Assembly (NCBI GenBank): GCA_001778285.1
Contig: MFGL01000025.1
Location: 16,110 to 31,547 of the forward strand
Direction: 5' to 3'
DNA from: Candidatus Falkowbacteria bacterium RIFOXYC2_FULL_47_12
Lineage (GTDB): Bacteria > Patescibacteriota > Patescibacteriia > Patescibacteriales > XYC2-FULL-47-12
Length of the DNA: 15,438 bases
Position numbers and translations under genes: made by a program. Below the pieces are notes generated by a model. It was given only the letters and a program-made list of their open reading frames with translations. It did not search any database and had not been told where the DNA came from. Of this stretch, positions 1 through 5,516 are shown one piece after another; the first letter of the stretch is position 1, and every line of letters starts with the position of its first letter.

Positions 1-428
1 ATGCAATATGTGCACATGTTGTTGCAGCCGTTGGAAATAGGAATCAGCGCGTGCCGCCGGTCCGTGCGCACCGGCACGTTCTCCAAACCCACCTCTTCAA
101 TGGGTAAAAATTCATCCACGTCGGGCAAGAGCCGGCGCAAGTCTTTCAAACGTGCGCCCGTAGGCTCGCGGTGCGCGGCGCCGACAAGACAGCCGGTTAC
201 CACAATTTTAAACTGCGGATGTTGAGCTTTTTTTGAAGCTAAATTTTTTATGAGTCCGTAGACCCGGTCTTCGGCCGACTGGCGCACGATGCAAGTATTG
301 ATGACAACCACGTCGGCCTCGTCATAGTCTTTTGCCTCGGTATAGCCGCGCGCCTGATACAGCGCCGCGATGCGCTGTGAATCCGCCTGATTTGCCTGGC
401 AGCCAAAAGTTTTTATGAAGTAACGCAT
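1..428 (-). CDS. miaB: tRNA methylthiotransferase MiaB, N-terminal part (runs off the window)
   Basis: This is the first 142 codons of a radical-SAM tRNA methylthiotransferase. MiaB adds a methylthio group to N6-isopentenyladenosine at position 37 of tRNAs that read codons starting with U. Reading back from the ATG at 428, the protein opens MRYFIKTFGCQANQADS, the usual start of the UPF0004 domain. The three auxiliary-cluster cysteines are C10, C46 (NTC) and C80 (TGC). The radical-SAM CxxxCxxC cysteines C135, C139 and C142 fall exactly at the window edge. The rest of the SAM domain and the TRAM domain are outside. The start lies only 3 nt after the 3' end of tRNA-Lys, with no room for a ribosome binding site, so the gene is probably co-transcribed with the tRNAs. 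The FGCQ and NTC context favours MiaB over MtaB or RimO, though the specificity domain is not visible. Confidence 0.93.
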   Translation of the reverse strand, partial: MRYFIKTFGCQANQADSQRIAALYQARGYTEAKDYDEADVVVINTCIVRQSAEDRVYGLIKNLASKKAQHPQFKIVVTGCLVGAAHREPTGARLKDLRRLLPDVDEFLPIEEVGLENVPVRTDRRHALIPISNGCNNMCTYC

Positions 429-431
429 GTG

Positions 432-504
432 TGCCCCGTGCAGGATTCGAACCTACGACCGTTTGCTTAAGAGGCAACTGCTCTACCAGCTGAGCTAACG
501 GGGC
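432..504 (-). tRNA. tRNA-Lys (anticodon CUU)
   Basis: A 73-nt cloverleaf folds on the minus strand. The acceptor is GCCCCGT/ACGGGGC, the D arm is GCTC/GAGC, the anticodon loop is CTCTTAA (anticodon CTT) and the T arm is GTAGG/CCTGC with loop TTCGAAT. The discriminator is A and CCA is not encoded, so it must be added after transcription. The outermost anticodon-stem pair (27-43) is a G-A mismatch. It is the last tRNA of the Met-Arg-Lys cluster and sits directly before miaB. Confidence 0.97.
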
Positions 505-530
505 AAAACTTGATTAAATTACAAATCCCA

Positions 531-694
531 AATATCAAATGACAAACAAATTCTAAATTGTGCCCCGGAGAAGAGTTGAACTCCTAACCTCTTGGTCCGA
601 AGCCAAGCGCTCTATCCAGTTGAGCTACCGGGGCTAACGCTTTTAGGATATATGTTGAGTTTTGAAATTTAAATGTTATGTGTTATTTGATATT
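531..694. repeat. AT-rich inverted repeat flanking tRNA-Arg
   Basis: The spacer after tRNA-Arg contains AATATCAAATGACA at 531-544 and the spacer before it contains TGTTATTTGATATT at 681-694. These are reverse complements at 13 of 14 positions and bracket the tRNA gene. The surrounding spacers share more loosely similar AT-rich sequence. Low-complexity spacer sequence is an alternative explanation. Confidence 0.4.
561..634 (-). tRNA. tRNA-Arg (anticodon UCG)
   Basis: A 74-nt cloverleaf folds on the minus strand. The acceptor is GCCCCGG/CCGGGGC, the D arm is GCTC/GAGC and the fully paired anticodon stem CTTGG/CCAAG carries loop CTTCGGA (anticodon TCG). The T arm AGGAG/CTTCT contains one G-U pair and has loop TTCAACT. 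The discriminator is A and CCA is not encoded. Separate short AT-rich spacers isolate it from tRNA-Met and tRNA-Lys. Confidence 0.97.
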
Positions 695-703
695 TTTATT
701 CTG

Positions 704-777
704 TGGCTGGGGTGAGGCTCGAACTCACGACCTAGGGGTTATGATTCCCTCGCTCTAACCAGCTGAGCTACCCAGCC
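704..777 (-). tRNA. tRNA-Met or tRNA-Ile2 (anticodon CAU)
   Basis: A 74-nt cloverleaf folds on the minus strand. The acceptor is GGCTGGG/CCCAGCC, the D arm is GCTC/GAGC, the anticodon loop is ATCATAA (anticodon CAT) and the T arm is GTGAG/CTCAC with loop TTCGAGC. The closing pair of the anticodon stem (31-39) is A-C rather than Watson-Crick. The paired first acceptor position excludes a typical initiator. Elongator Met and lysidine-modified Ile2 cannot be separated by eye. CCA is not encoded. A decayed second copy lies just upstream at 802-874. Confidence 0.95.
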
Positions 778-801
778 AATAAATTTAACGCACAGAATAT
801 G

Positions 802-874
802 TGGTGGGGTGAAATTCCCTCGCTCTAACTTCACCCGCCCGAAACTCGGGCGGGCAAGACTGAGCTACCCAGCC
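802..874 (-). pseudogene. Decayed copy of the tRNA-Met(CAU) gene, interrupted by a palindrome
   Basis: Three blocks match the intact tRNA at 704-777 in order. The first 15 nt (GGCTGGGTAGCTCAG, 874-860) are identical. The block TTAGAGCGAGGGAAT (828-814) is also identical. The 3' end TCACCCCACCACA matches TCACCCCAGCCACA of the intact gene and its flank with one base lost. Between blocks one and two, CTGG of the D-loop is replaced by 31 nt carrying a 9-bp palindrome. The anticodon, the 3' anticodon strand and most of the T arm are deleted, so it cannot decode. Its 5' part also encodes the tail of the GIY-YIG protein. Confidence 0.88.
829..859. repeat. Palindromic element inserted in the D-loop of the tRNA-Met remnant
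   Basis: Arms CCCGCCCGA (834-842) and TCGGGCGGG (846-854) form a perfect 9-bp stem with a 3-nt loop. Outer CTT (829-831) and AAG (856-858) can extend it across a small internal loop. The 31-nt segment has no counterpart in the intact tRNA-Met, so its borders are known to within a base or two. Read on the minus strand it begins TCTTGCCCGCC, sharing CTTGCCCGCC with the two elements at 13353-13434. Confidence 0.85.
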
Positions 875-1127
875 ATGCTTCTATAATACTGTTAATCACT
901 TTTTTCAAATATCTTCTACCTACAGATGTCTTCAACTCCTTCTCTCTATGCCGCGCTAATTTTTCACTGGGATAAAATTCAACGTATAGTGGCACCCACG
1001 GTCCTTTGTTCCTTGTTGATAGTACTTCATTACCGTTATGTTGGGTAATTCTCCTCTTGAAGTTATTGGAGCTACCAACGTAAGTCTTGTTACTCTTTTT
1101 GCTATATATGATATAAACAAGCCACAT
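831..1127 (-). CDS. Small GIY-YIG endonuclease-like protein with a tRNA-derived C-terminal tail
   Basis: This 98-residue protein has the single-domain GIY-YIG nuclease fold (UPF0213/YhbQ-like). The first motif is LVYIIY near residues 3-8, the YVG motif lies at 16-18, candidate catalytic arginines are R25/R26, and a candidate metal-binding glutamate is E62 in HREKELK. Small domains of this type cut DNA in homing, repair or mobile-element settings; the target here is unknown. The conserved domain ends near residue 83. From W85 the frame reads the first 15 nt of the tRNA-Met remnant, then the palindrome, and stops at a TGA just past the palindrome, giving the tail WLGSSVLPARVSGG. No Shine-Dalgarno precedes the ATG at 1127. 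The tail may be an accident of insertion or a lasting trace of a homing-type element that targets tRNA genes. Confidence 0.8.
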   Translation of the reverse strand: MWLVYIIYSKKSNKTYVGSSNNFKRRITQHNGNEVLSTRNKGPWVPLYVEFYPSEKLARHREKELKTSVGRRYLKKVINSIIEAWLGSSVLPARVSGG

Positions 1128-1144
1128 ATAATATTCAAATGCTA

Positions 1145-1184
1145 CCCGCCTCGCTGAAGCCGAGCTTCAGCTCGGCGAGGCGGG
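1145..1184. repeat. 40-bp palindromic element in the spacer upstream of the GIY-YIG gene
   Basis: Outer arms CCCGCCTCGC (1145-1154) and GCGAGGCGGG (1175-1184) are perfect complements. The 20-nt centre can fold in two competing ways: CTGAAG (1154-1159) with CTTCAG (1165-1170), or CCGAGC (1160-1165) with GCTCGG (1170-1175). The ends CCCGCC...GGCGGG and the core GAGCTTCAG are shared with the elements inside the copper fusion gene. No U-run follows, so it is not an obvious terminator. Confidence 0.8.
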
Positions 1185-1195
1185 CCCAGCCTACT

Positions 1196-1216
1196 AAAAA
1201 ACTCCCGCGTGGAAGT
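1196..1216 (-). terminator. Intrinsic terminator of the NYN gene
   Basis: On the minus strand ACTTCC, loop ACGC and GGGAGT form a 6-bp stem with one G-U pair, followed directly by a run of six T. It lies 45 nt after the NYN stop codon. Confidence 0.7.
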
Positions 1217-1260
1217 CTCCATAAGGTAGCATAATAACAACGGGAAATCAAGATTGCCGT

Positions 1261-1716
1261 TCAATTCCATTCATCCAGCAACTCACTATTTAATGCCTCG
1301 GCACTTTCACCGCTGAACTCTTCGTCATCATCGTCAAATTCCTCTTCCGGCATGAGTTTTTTGGCAAAGTCCCCCGCGAGCATCACCTCGATGTCATAGT
1401 GCTGGGCCTCGTCAATGATGCGCATGTCGTCTGATACCACGACCCAATCCTCCGGCTTTTTTTCGTTTTCCATCAGTTCAATGATTTTATCGTCGGCGTT
1501 CTCGTACACCGCGTCGCGGGGCGTGTAGATAACTGTGATGTTGTCTTCGGTGTAGCGGTCGCCTAAAGGATCATTGCTGTCAAAAACCAAAATCGCCTTT
1601 TTGCCGCGCGGCGTAAGGTACGTTTTCGCCAAACTGATGAGTTCCTGGTCAAAGCCGGGATTGTTTAAAATTTTCAGTTTGCCTGCGAGATTGTTTGCGT
1701 CAATGAGATACGGCAT
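1261..1716 (-). CDS. YacP-like NYN domain protein (predicted ribonuclease)
   Basis: The 151-residue protein carries an NYN/PIN-type RNase fold of the YacP (Rae1) group. Relatives cut RNA, and Bacillus Rae1 cuts mRNA on the ribosome; activity here is inferred. Acidic motifs sit where the family has metal ligands: LIDANN (D6), VFDSND (D46), NADDKI (D75/D76) and VVVSDD (D96/D97). The last 30 residues are strongly acidic (EEEFDDDDEEF). I chose the ATG at 1716 because MPYLIDANNL is the usual domain start. An in-frame ATG at 1767 would add a hydrophobic 17-residue stretch encoded by AT-rich, promoter-like DNA. No Shine-Dalgarno is visible. Terminators lie before and after it, so it is probably a single-gene unit. 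Confidence 0.85.
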   Translation of the reverse strand: MPYLIDANNLAGKLKILNNPGFDQELISLAKTYLTPRGKKAILVFDSNDPLGDRYTEDNITVIYTPRDAVYENADDKIIELMENEKKPEDWVVVSDDMRIIDEAQHYDIEVMLAGDFAKKLMPEEEFDDDDEEFSGESAEALNSELLDEWN

Positions 1717-1739
1717 AAAAAAAATAGTGGACAATTTTA

Positions 1740-1767
1740 AATATAACAAAATAAAAAAAATGCGCAA
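1740..1767 (-). promoter_or_regulatory. Possible promoter of the NYN gene
   Basis: On the minus strand TTGCGC (1767-1762) and TATATT (1745-1740) are 16 nt apart, placing a start site near 1733, about 17 nt before the ATG. The region is AT-rich and chance matches are likely, so this is only a candidate. Confidence 0.35.
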
Positions 1768-1784
1768 TAGAAAATTTATCCACT

Positions 1785-1810
1785 AAAAAGAGCGGCTTTC
1801 GTCGCTCTTT
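1785..1810 (-). terminator. Intrinsic terminator after gyrA
   Basis: Arms AAAGAGCG and CGCTCTTT pair perfectly over 8 bp around an 8-nt loop, and the minus-strand transcript continues into a U-run. It lies 34 nt beyond the gyrA stop and separates the ftsK-gyrA operon from the NYN gene. The plus strand also has a T-run after the hairpin, so it could act in both directions. Confidence 0.8.
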
Positions 1811-1843
1811 ATTTTTTTAGTTCAAAATTTTAGCGCTCCCCGC

Positions 1844-4372
1844 TTATATCCACGTCACATTGGCAATTTTGTCACCCGTTTCTTTGAGCCGCATCAAGCG
1901 CACGCCCTGCGTGTCGCGGCCTAAACCCGGAACCGATTTGAAGGGGAGCCGGATAACCTGACCGTGTTCCGAGATAATAATCAAATCTTTTTCAGACATG
2001 CTAACAGCATTCACCACGTAAGCGTTCACCAAGTTGCCGGTTTTTTTGCCGGCCTTAAACGTCTTGATGCCCGAACCGCCGCGGCCTTGCACCTTGTACA
2101 AGCCCAAGCCCGATCGCTTGCCAAATCCAAGCTCGGCAACCGTGAGCAACTGGTAGTGTTTCATAATGGCCGCCTCGGTTTTGAACACGGCCATGCCGAT
2201 GACGAGGTCATTTTTCTTCAGGCGGACGCCGGTAACCCCGCTGGCGTTGCGGCCCATGGGGCGCACGTCGCTTTCTTTGAAGCGTATGGATTGCCCGTTG
2301 GCGGTAACGAGCATAACGTGGTCTTTGCCTGAAGTCGGCTTGGTCCAAATGAGTGTGTCGTCATCTTTGATTTTAATAGCGATCAGCCCGCTGCGCCGCA
2401 CGTTACTAAACTGATCAATGGCAACTTTCTTCACCACGCCCTTTTGCGTTGCCATAAAGAGATACTGCGTGCCGGCCTTGTCTAATTTGTCAAAAGGCAG
2501 AATGGAGGTGATTTTTTCTGTTGAAATAAGCTGTAAAAAATTCACGATGGCCTGGCCTTTGGCCGTGCGCGAGGCCGGGGGGATGTCATAGGCTTTGAGC
2601 TGGAAGACGCGCCCGCGCGTGGTGAAAAACAAAATGTCGCTGTGCGTCGTAGTGGTAAAGAAAAACTCCACGATGTCCTCTTCTTTGGTTGTCAGTCCCA
2701 TCACCCCTTTGCCGCCGCGTCCCTGCACTTTGAAGGTCTCCGGCGCCAGGCGCTTGATGTAGCCGTCGCGCGTCATGATGATGACCGCCGGCTCATTGGG
2801 CACCAAATCCTCCTGCCGAAATTCTTTGAGCGAACCAGCCACTAATTTGGTCCGCCGTTCATCGCCGTATTTTTCCATCAAGTAACGCACGTCGGCTTTG
2901 ATGATATCCAGCACTTTTTTACGGGAGGCCAAAATGCCTTCCAAATCCTTGATCATTTGCAATTTTTCTTTCAGTTCAGCGGCGATTTTTTGCTGCTCCA
3001 AGTTGGCCAATTGCTGCAGGCGCATTTCCAAAATCGCCGTAGCCTGCGCCTCGGTCAGTTTAAATTTTTTCATCAGGTTCAGCCGCGCGACGTCTTTGTC
3101 TTTCGATGCCTTGATGATTTTGATAACCGCGTCAATATTTTTGAGCGCGATCATAAGGCCTTCCAGAATGTGTGCGCGGGCGCGGGCGCGATCCAGCTCA
3201 AACTGCGTCCGGCGCCGGATGACGCTCACGCGGTGTTTGATGTGCTCCTCCAATACCATTTTCAAATTGAGCAGTTTCGGCTGAATGCCGTCAACGAGCG
3301 CGATCAAATTCACGTGGAAGGTCGTCTGCAGCGAGGTGTGCTTGAACAGACTGTTCAAAATCTTTTTGGGATAGGCGTCTTTTTTCAACTCAATAACGAC
3401 GCGCACGCCGTCTTTGTCCGACTCGTCGCGCAAATCCTTGATGCCCTCGATTTTTTTGTCTTTTACCAAGTCGGCGATTTTGGTAACCAGCTCGGCTTTA
3501 TTCACCTGATATGGAATCTCGGTGATAATAATGTCGTTTTGGCCGCTCTTCGTTTCAACGATTTCGGCTTTGGCGCGAATGACGATGCCGCCGCGGCCGG
3601 TCGCATACACTTTTTTAATTTCAGATGAATCATAAATGATGCCGCCGGTGGGAAAATCAGGACCCTTCACAAATTCAAGCAAATCGTCAACCGAGGCCTC
3701 GGGATTGTCAACCAAATGAATAATGGCCTGCGCCAGTTCATTGAGATTGTGCGGCGGAATGTTGGTGGCCATGCCGACCGCGATGCCCAATGCGCCGTTC
3801 AGAAGCAAATTCGGCAGTTTGGCCGGCAGAACCGTCGGCTCTTTCTGGCTGCCGTCGTAGTTGGGAATAAAATCAACTGTGTCTTTTTCCAAGTCGGCCA
3901 AAAGCTCTTCGGAAATAGCAGCGAGTTTCGCCTCGGTGTAGCGCATAGCCGCGGCCCTGTCTCCGTCCATGGAGCCGAAGTTGCCCTGGCCGTGCACGAG
4001 CTGATAGCGCATGGAAAAATCCTGCGCCATACGCACCATTGATTCATACACTGCCGAATCGCCGTGCGGGTGGTATTTACCCAAAACTTCACCGACGACC
4101 GTAGCTGATTTGCGAAATTTTGCCCCCGGTTTCAATCCTAAGTTCCACATGGCGTACAGAATGCGCCGATGCACCGGCTTCAGGCCGTCGCGCACGTCCG
4201 GCAGAGCGCGGCTGACAATCACTGACATGGCGTAGTCAAGGTATGAGCTGCGCATTTCAGTCACGAGAGAAGTCGGCGTGATAACACCGTAGTTTATTTT
4301 TGGCTGTTCGGCCGCCGCCGGCGTCTTTTCTGCCTCTGGTTTGGAAATTTCTTTGTTTTGTTTCTTTGGCAT
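1844..4372 (-). CDS. gyrA: DNA gyrase subunit A
   Basis: The 842-residue protein is the breakage-reunion subunit of type IIA topoisomerase, which with GyrB introduces negative supercoils using ATP. After a 25-residue charged, Ala-rich leader, the catalytic domain follows: [21 protein letters not shown], quinolone-region [10 protein letters not shown] (Ser and Glu at the E. coli 83 and 87 equivalents), and catalytic Tyr145 in AAMRYTE. The coiled-coil tower spans roughly 370-500. The C-terminal beta-pinwheel begins near 525 and holds the gyrase-type box QGRGGKG at 550-556, close to the QRRGGKG consensus. A second similar motif, QGRGGSG, lies in a later blade. The box supports gyrase over topoisomerase IV. 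The length is normal. It is last in the ftsK-MBL-coiled coil-gyrA gene string, 25 nt after its neighbour, with no visible Shine-Dalgarno. Confidence 0.98.
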   Translation of the reverse strand: MPKKQNKEISKPEAEKTPAAAEQPKINYGVITPTSLVTEMRSSYLDYAMSVIVSRALPDVRDGLKPVHRRILYAMWNLGLKPGAKFRKSATVVGEVLGKYHPHGDSAVYESMVRMAQDFSMRYQLVHGQGNFGSMDGDRAAAMRYTEAKLAAISEELLADLEKDTVDFIPNYDGSQKEPTVLPAKLPNLLLNGALGIAVGMATNIPPHNLNELAQAIIHLVDNPEASVDDLLEFVKGPDFPTGGIIYDSSEIKKVYATGRGGIVIRAKAEIVETKSGQNDIIITEIPYQVNKAELVTKIADLVKDKKIEGIKDLRDESDKDGVRVVIELKKDAYPKKILNSLFKHTSLQTTFHVNLIALVDGIQPKLLNLKMVLEEHIKHRVSVIRRRTQFELDRARARAHILEGLMIALKNIDAVIKIIKASKDKDVARLNLMKKFKLTEAQATAILEMRLQQLANLEQQKIAAELKEKLQMIKDLEGILASRKKVLDIIKADVRYLMEKYGDERRTKLVAGSLKEFRQEDLVPNEPAVIIMTRDGYIKRLAPETFKVQGRGGKGVMGLTTKEEDIVEFFFTTTTHSDILFFTTRGRVFQLKAYDIPPASRTAKGQAIVNFLQLISTEKITSILPFDKLDKAGTQYLFMATQKGVVKKVAIDQFSNVRRSGLIAIKIKDDDTLIWTKPTSGKDHVMLVTANGQSIRFKESDVRPMGRNASGVTGVRLKKNDLVIGMAVFKTEAAIMKHYQLLTVAELGFGKRSGLGLYKVQGRGGSGIKTFKAGKKTGNLVNAYVVNAVSMSEKDLIIISEHGQVIRLPFKSVPGLGRDTQGVRLMRLKETGDKIANVTWI

Positions 4373-4397
4373 ACTGTATGTATAAAAACTATCAAAT

Positions 4398-4841
4398 TTA
4401 TTGTTCAGCGCCGCCGCCTTCAGCCTGCTTTAATTGAGCGTTCAGCCGGTAGAGCAGTTTTTCCAGCTCAATGCGCCGCTCCATGTCCGCCAGACGCTTT
4501 TGCAGATACTCAACGGTCTGCGCGTCATCGGCCGTATTCGCGCCGGTCTGCGCCGCTTCCTGCAATGTGCTGATGCCCGCTTTGGTTTGGGCAATGGTTG
4601 CTTTTAAATTTTCAACTAAATCGCTCAATGCCATGCCCGGCGTGTTGTCAGGAGCTTTGGCCGTGGCTGAAACAGTCTGTTTGAAATTCAGCGCCCAGAC
4701 AAATACGACAATGGCCATAAAAAAAATAACGCCTGCCCACAGGGCTATCTGCTTTTCCCGTTCAGTCTTTGACTCATGCGCGGCCGGCGCGGCGGCTGGG
4801 GTTTTTTTCTTTTTTGGCGTTCGGCGGCGCGTGGCTGGCAT
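4398..4841 (-). CDS. Small single-pass membrane protein with C-terminal coiled coil
   Basis: I do not recognise this 147-residue protein. A basic N-terminus (RRRTPKKKK) and an Ala/Pro stretch precede one membrane helix at about 31-52. A Thr/Ala-rich outer region follows, then a probable coiled coil from about 108 to 141 (heptad-like [19 protein letters not shown]). By the positive-inside rule the coiled coil should face outside. The ATG at 4841 starts 10 nt after the stop of the MBL gene. An ATG at 4871 would overlap that gene and add a less likely leader. The architecture is reminiscent of small divisome or envelope spacer proteins, and the ftsK gene nearby makes a division role conceivable, but that is only a guess from context. 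Confidence 0.7.
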   Translation of the reverse strand: MPATRRRTPKKKKTPAAAPAAHESKTEREKQIALWAGVIFFMAIVVFVWALNFKQTVSATAKAPDNTPGMALSDLVENLKATIAQTKAGISTLQEAAQTGANTADDAQTVEYLQKRLADMERRIELEKLLYRLNAQLKQAEGGGAEQ

Positions 4842-4851
4842 AAAAAAAACG

Positions 4852-5499
4852 CTATGATTTAAACACAACAAGTTCCATGTCTTCTGTCGGCAAGTCTTTT
4901 TTGGCGATTTTCAATTTTTCTTCCTCGGTCGGTTTCATGCCGATTTCTTTGATAAATTTTTCCAGTACGTCAAGTTCAATTTTTGAGCCCGAAATTTTGT
5001 AGTGCATGGGAATGACCATGCGCGGTTCAATCTGGTTAATGACTTCAACGGCCTTTGGCGCGTTCAGGGTATAGACGCCGCCAACCGGAACGAATAAAAT
5101 ATCTGTTCCCTCCAGCCGCTCTAATTGCTTGGTGTCCAGCGCGTGCCCCAAATCGCCCAGATGCGTGACAACCAAATCGTCCATGCTGATGCGGTAAATG
5201 ATATTGGTACCGCGCTCGGCGCCGCCCTTTTCATCGTGAAACGAGTCTATGCCCTGGATGAAAACGTCGCGCACCTCGTATTCGCCGGGCGTATCAATAA
5301 CGTAGGGACTGCCCTTCACGCCGCTGACATTGTTGTGATCTTTGTGCTGGTGGCTGACCGTGACGATATCGGCTTCAACGCTTGGCAGGCGCAAACCGTA
5401 CTCCGGACTGAATGGATCCGTAACTAATGAGATGACGTTGCCCTTGTCGTCTTTGCCGGTGAGTTTGAAACATGAGTGGCCGAGGTATTGAATTTGCAT
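4852..5499 (-). CDS. Metallo-beta-lactamase-fold hydrolase (UlaG/UPF0173-like)
   Basis: The 215-residue protein is a minimal single-domain MBL-fold hydrolase expected to bind two metal ions. The metal motif HQHKDH (H50, H52, D54, H55) is complete. Further ligands fit at H119 (HLGDLGH, with D116) and H166 (IPMHYK). The opening YLGHSCFKL matches the UlaG/UPF0173 group, which includes L-ascorbate-6-phosphate lactonase. The substrate cannot be read from sequence, and the sugar lactonase name should not be transferred. It lies 17 nt after ftsK and 10 nt before the small membrane gene, so it is probably co-transcribed with them. No signal peptide is seen, so it should be cytoplasmic. Confidence 0.9.
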   Translation of the reverse strand: MQIQYLGHSCFKLTGKDDKGNVISLVTDPFSPEYGLRLPSVEADIVTVSHQHKDHNNVSGVKGSPYVIDTPGEYEVRDVFIQGIDSFHDEKGGAERGTNIIYRISMDDLVVTHLGDLGHALDTKQLERLEGTDILFVPVGGVYTLNAPKAVEVINQIEPRMVIPMHYKISGSKIELDVLEKFIKEIGMKPTEEEKLKIAKKDLPTEDMELVVFKS

Positions 5500-5516
5500 A
5501 GATGTAAAACTAATTT

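Noticed and set aside
802..874. A functional tRNA with an intron or expanded D-loop
   Set aside because: The anticodon, the 3' anticodon strand and most of the T arm are missing, so it cannot be a working tRNA even if the insert were removed.
1139..1232. ATGCTACC / GGTAGCAT as terminal repeats of a mobile unit around the spacer palindrome
   Set aside because: It is only 8 bp, 80 nt apart, a match expected by chance at an appreciable rate, with no target duplication seen.
1717..1767. Longer NYN protein from the ATG at 1767, with an apparent hydrophobic leader
   Set aside because: The added residues are encoded by very AT-rich DNA that contains a candidate promoter, and YacP-type domains normally begin at the LIDANN strand. 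A secreted NYN RNase is unlikely.
2957..3628. Long plus-strand open frame of 223 codons opposite gyrA
   Set aside because: It is fully antisense to conserved gyrA codons, and its composition reflects the complement of gyrA codon usage. It has no recognisable domain.
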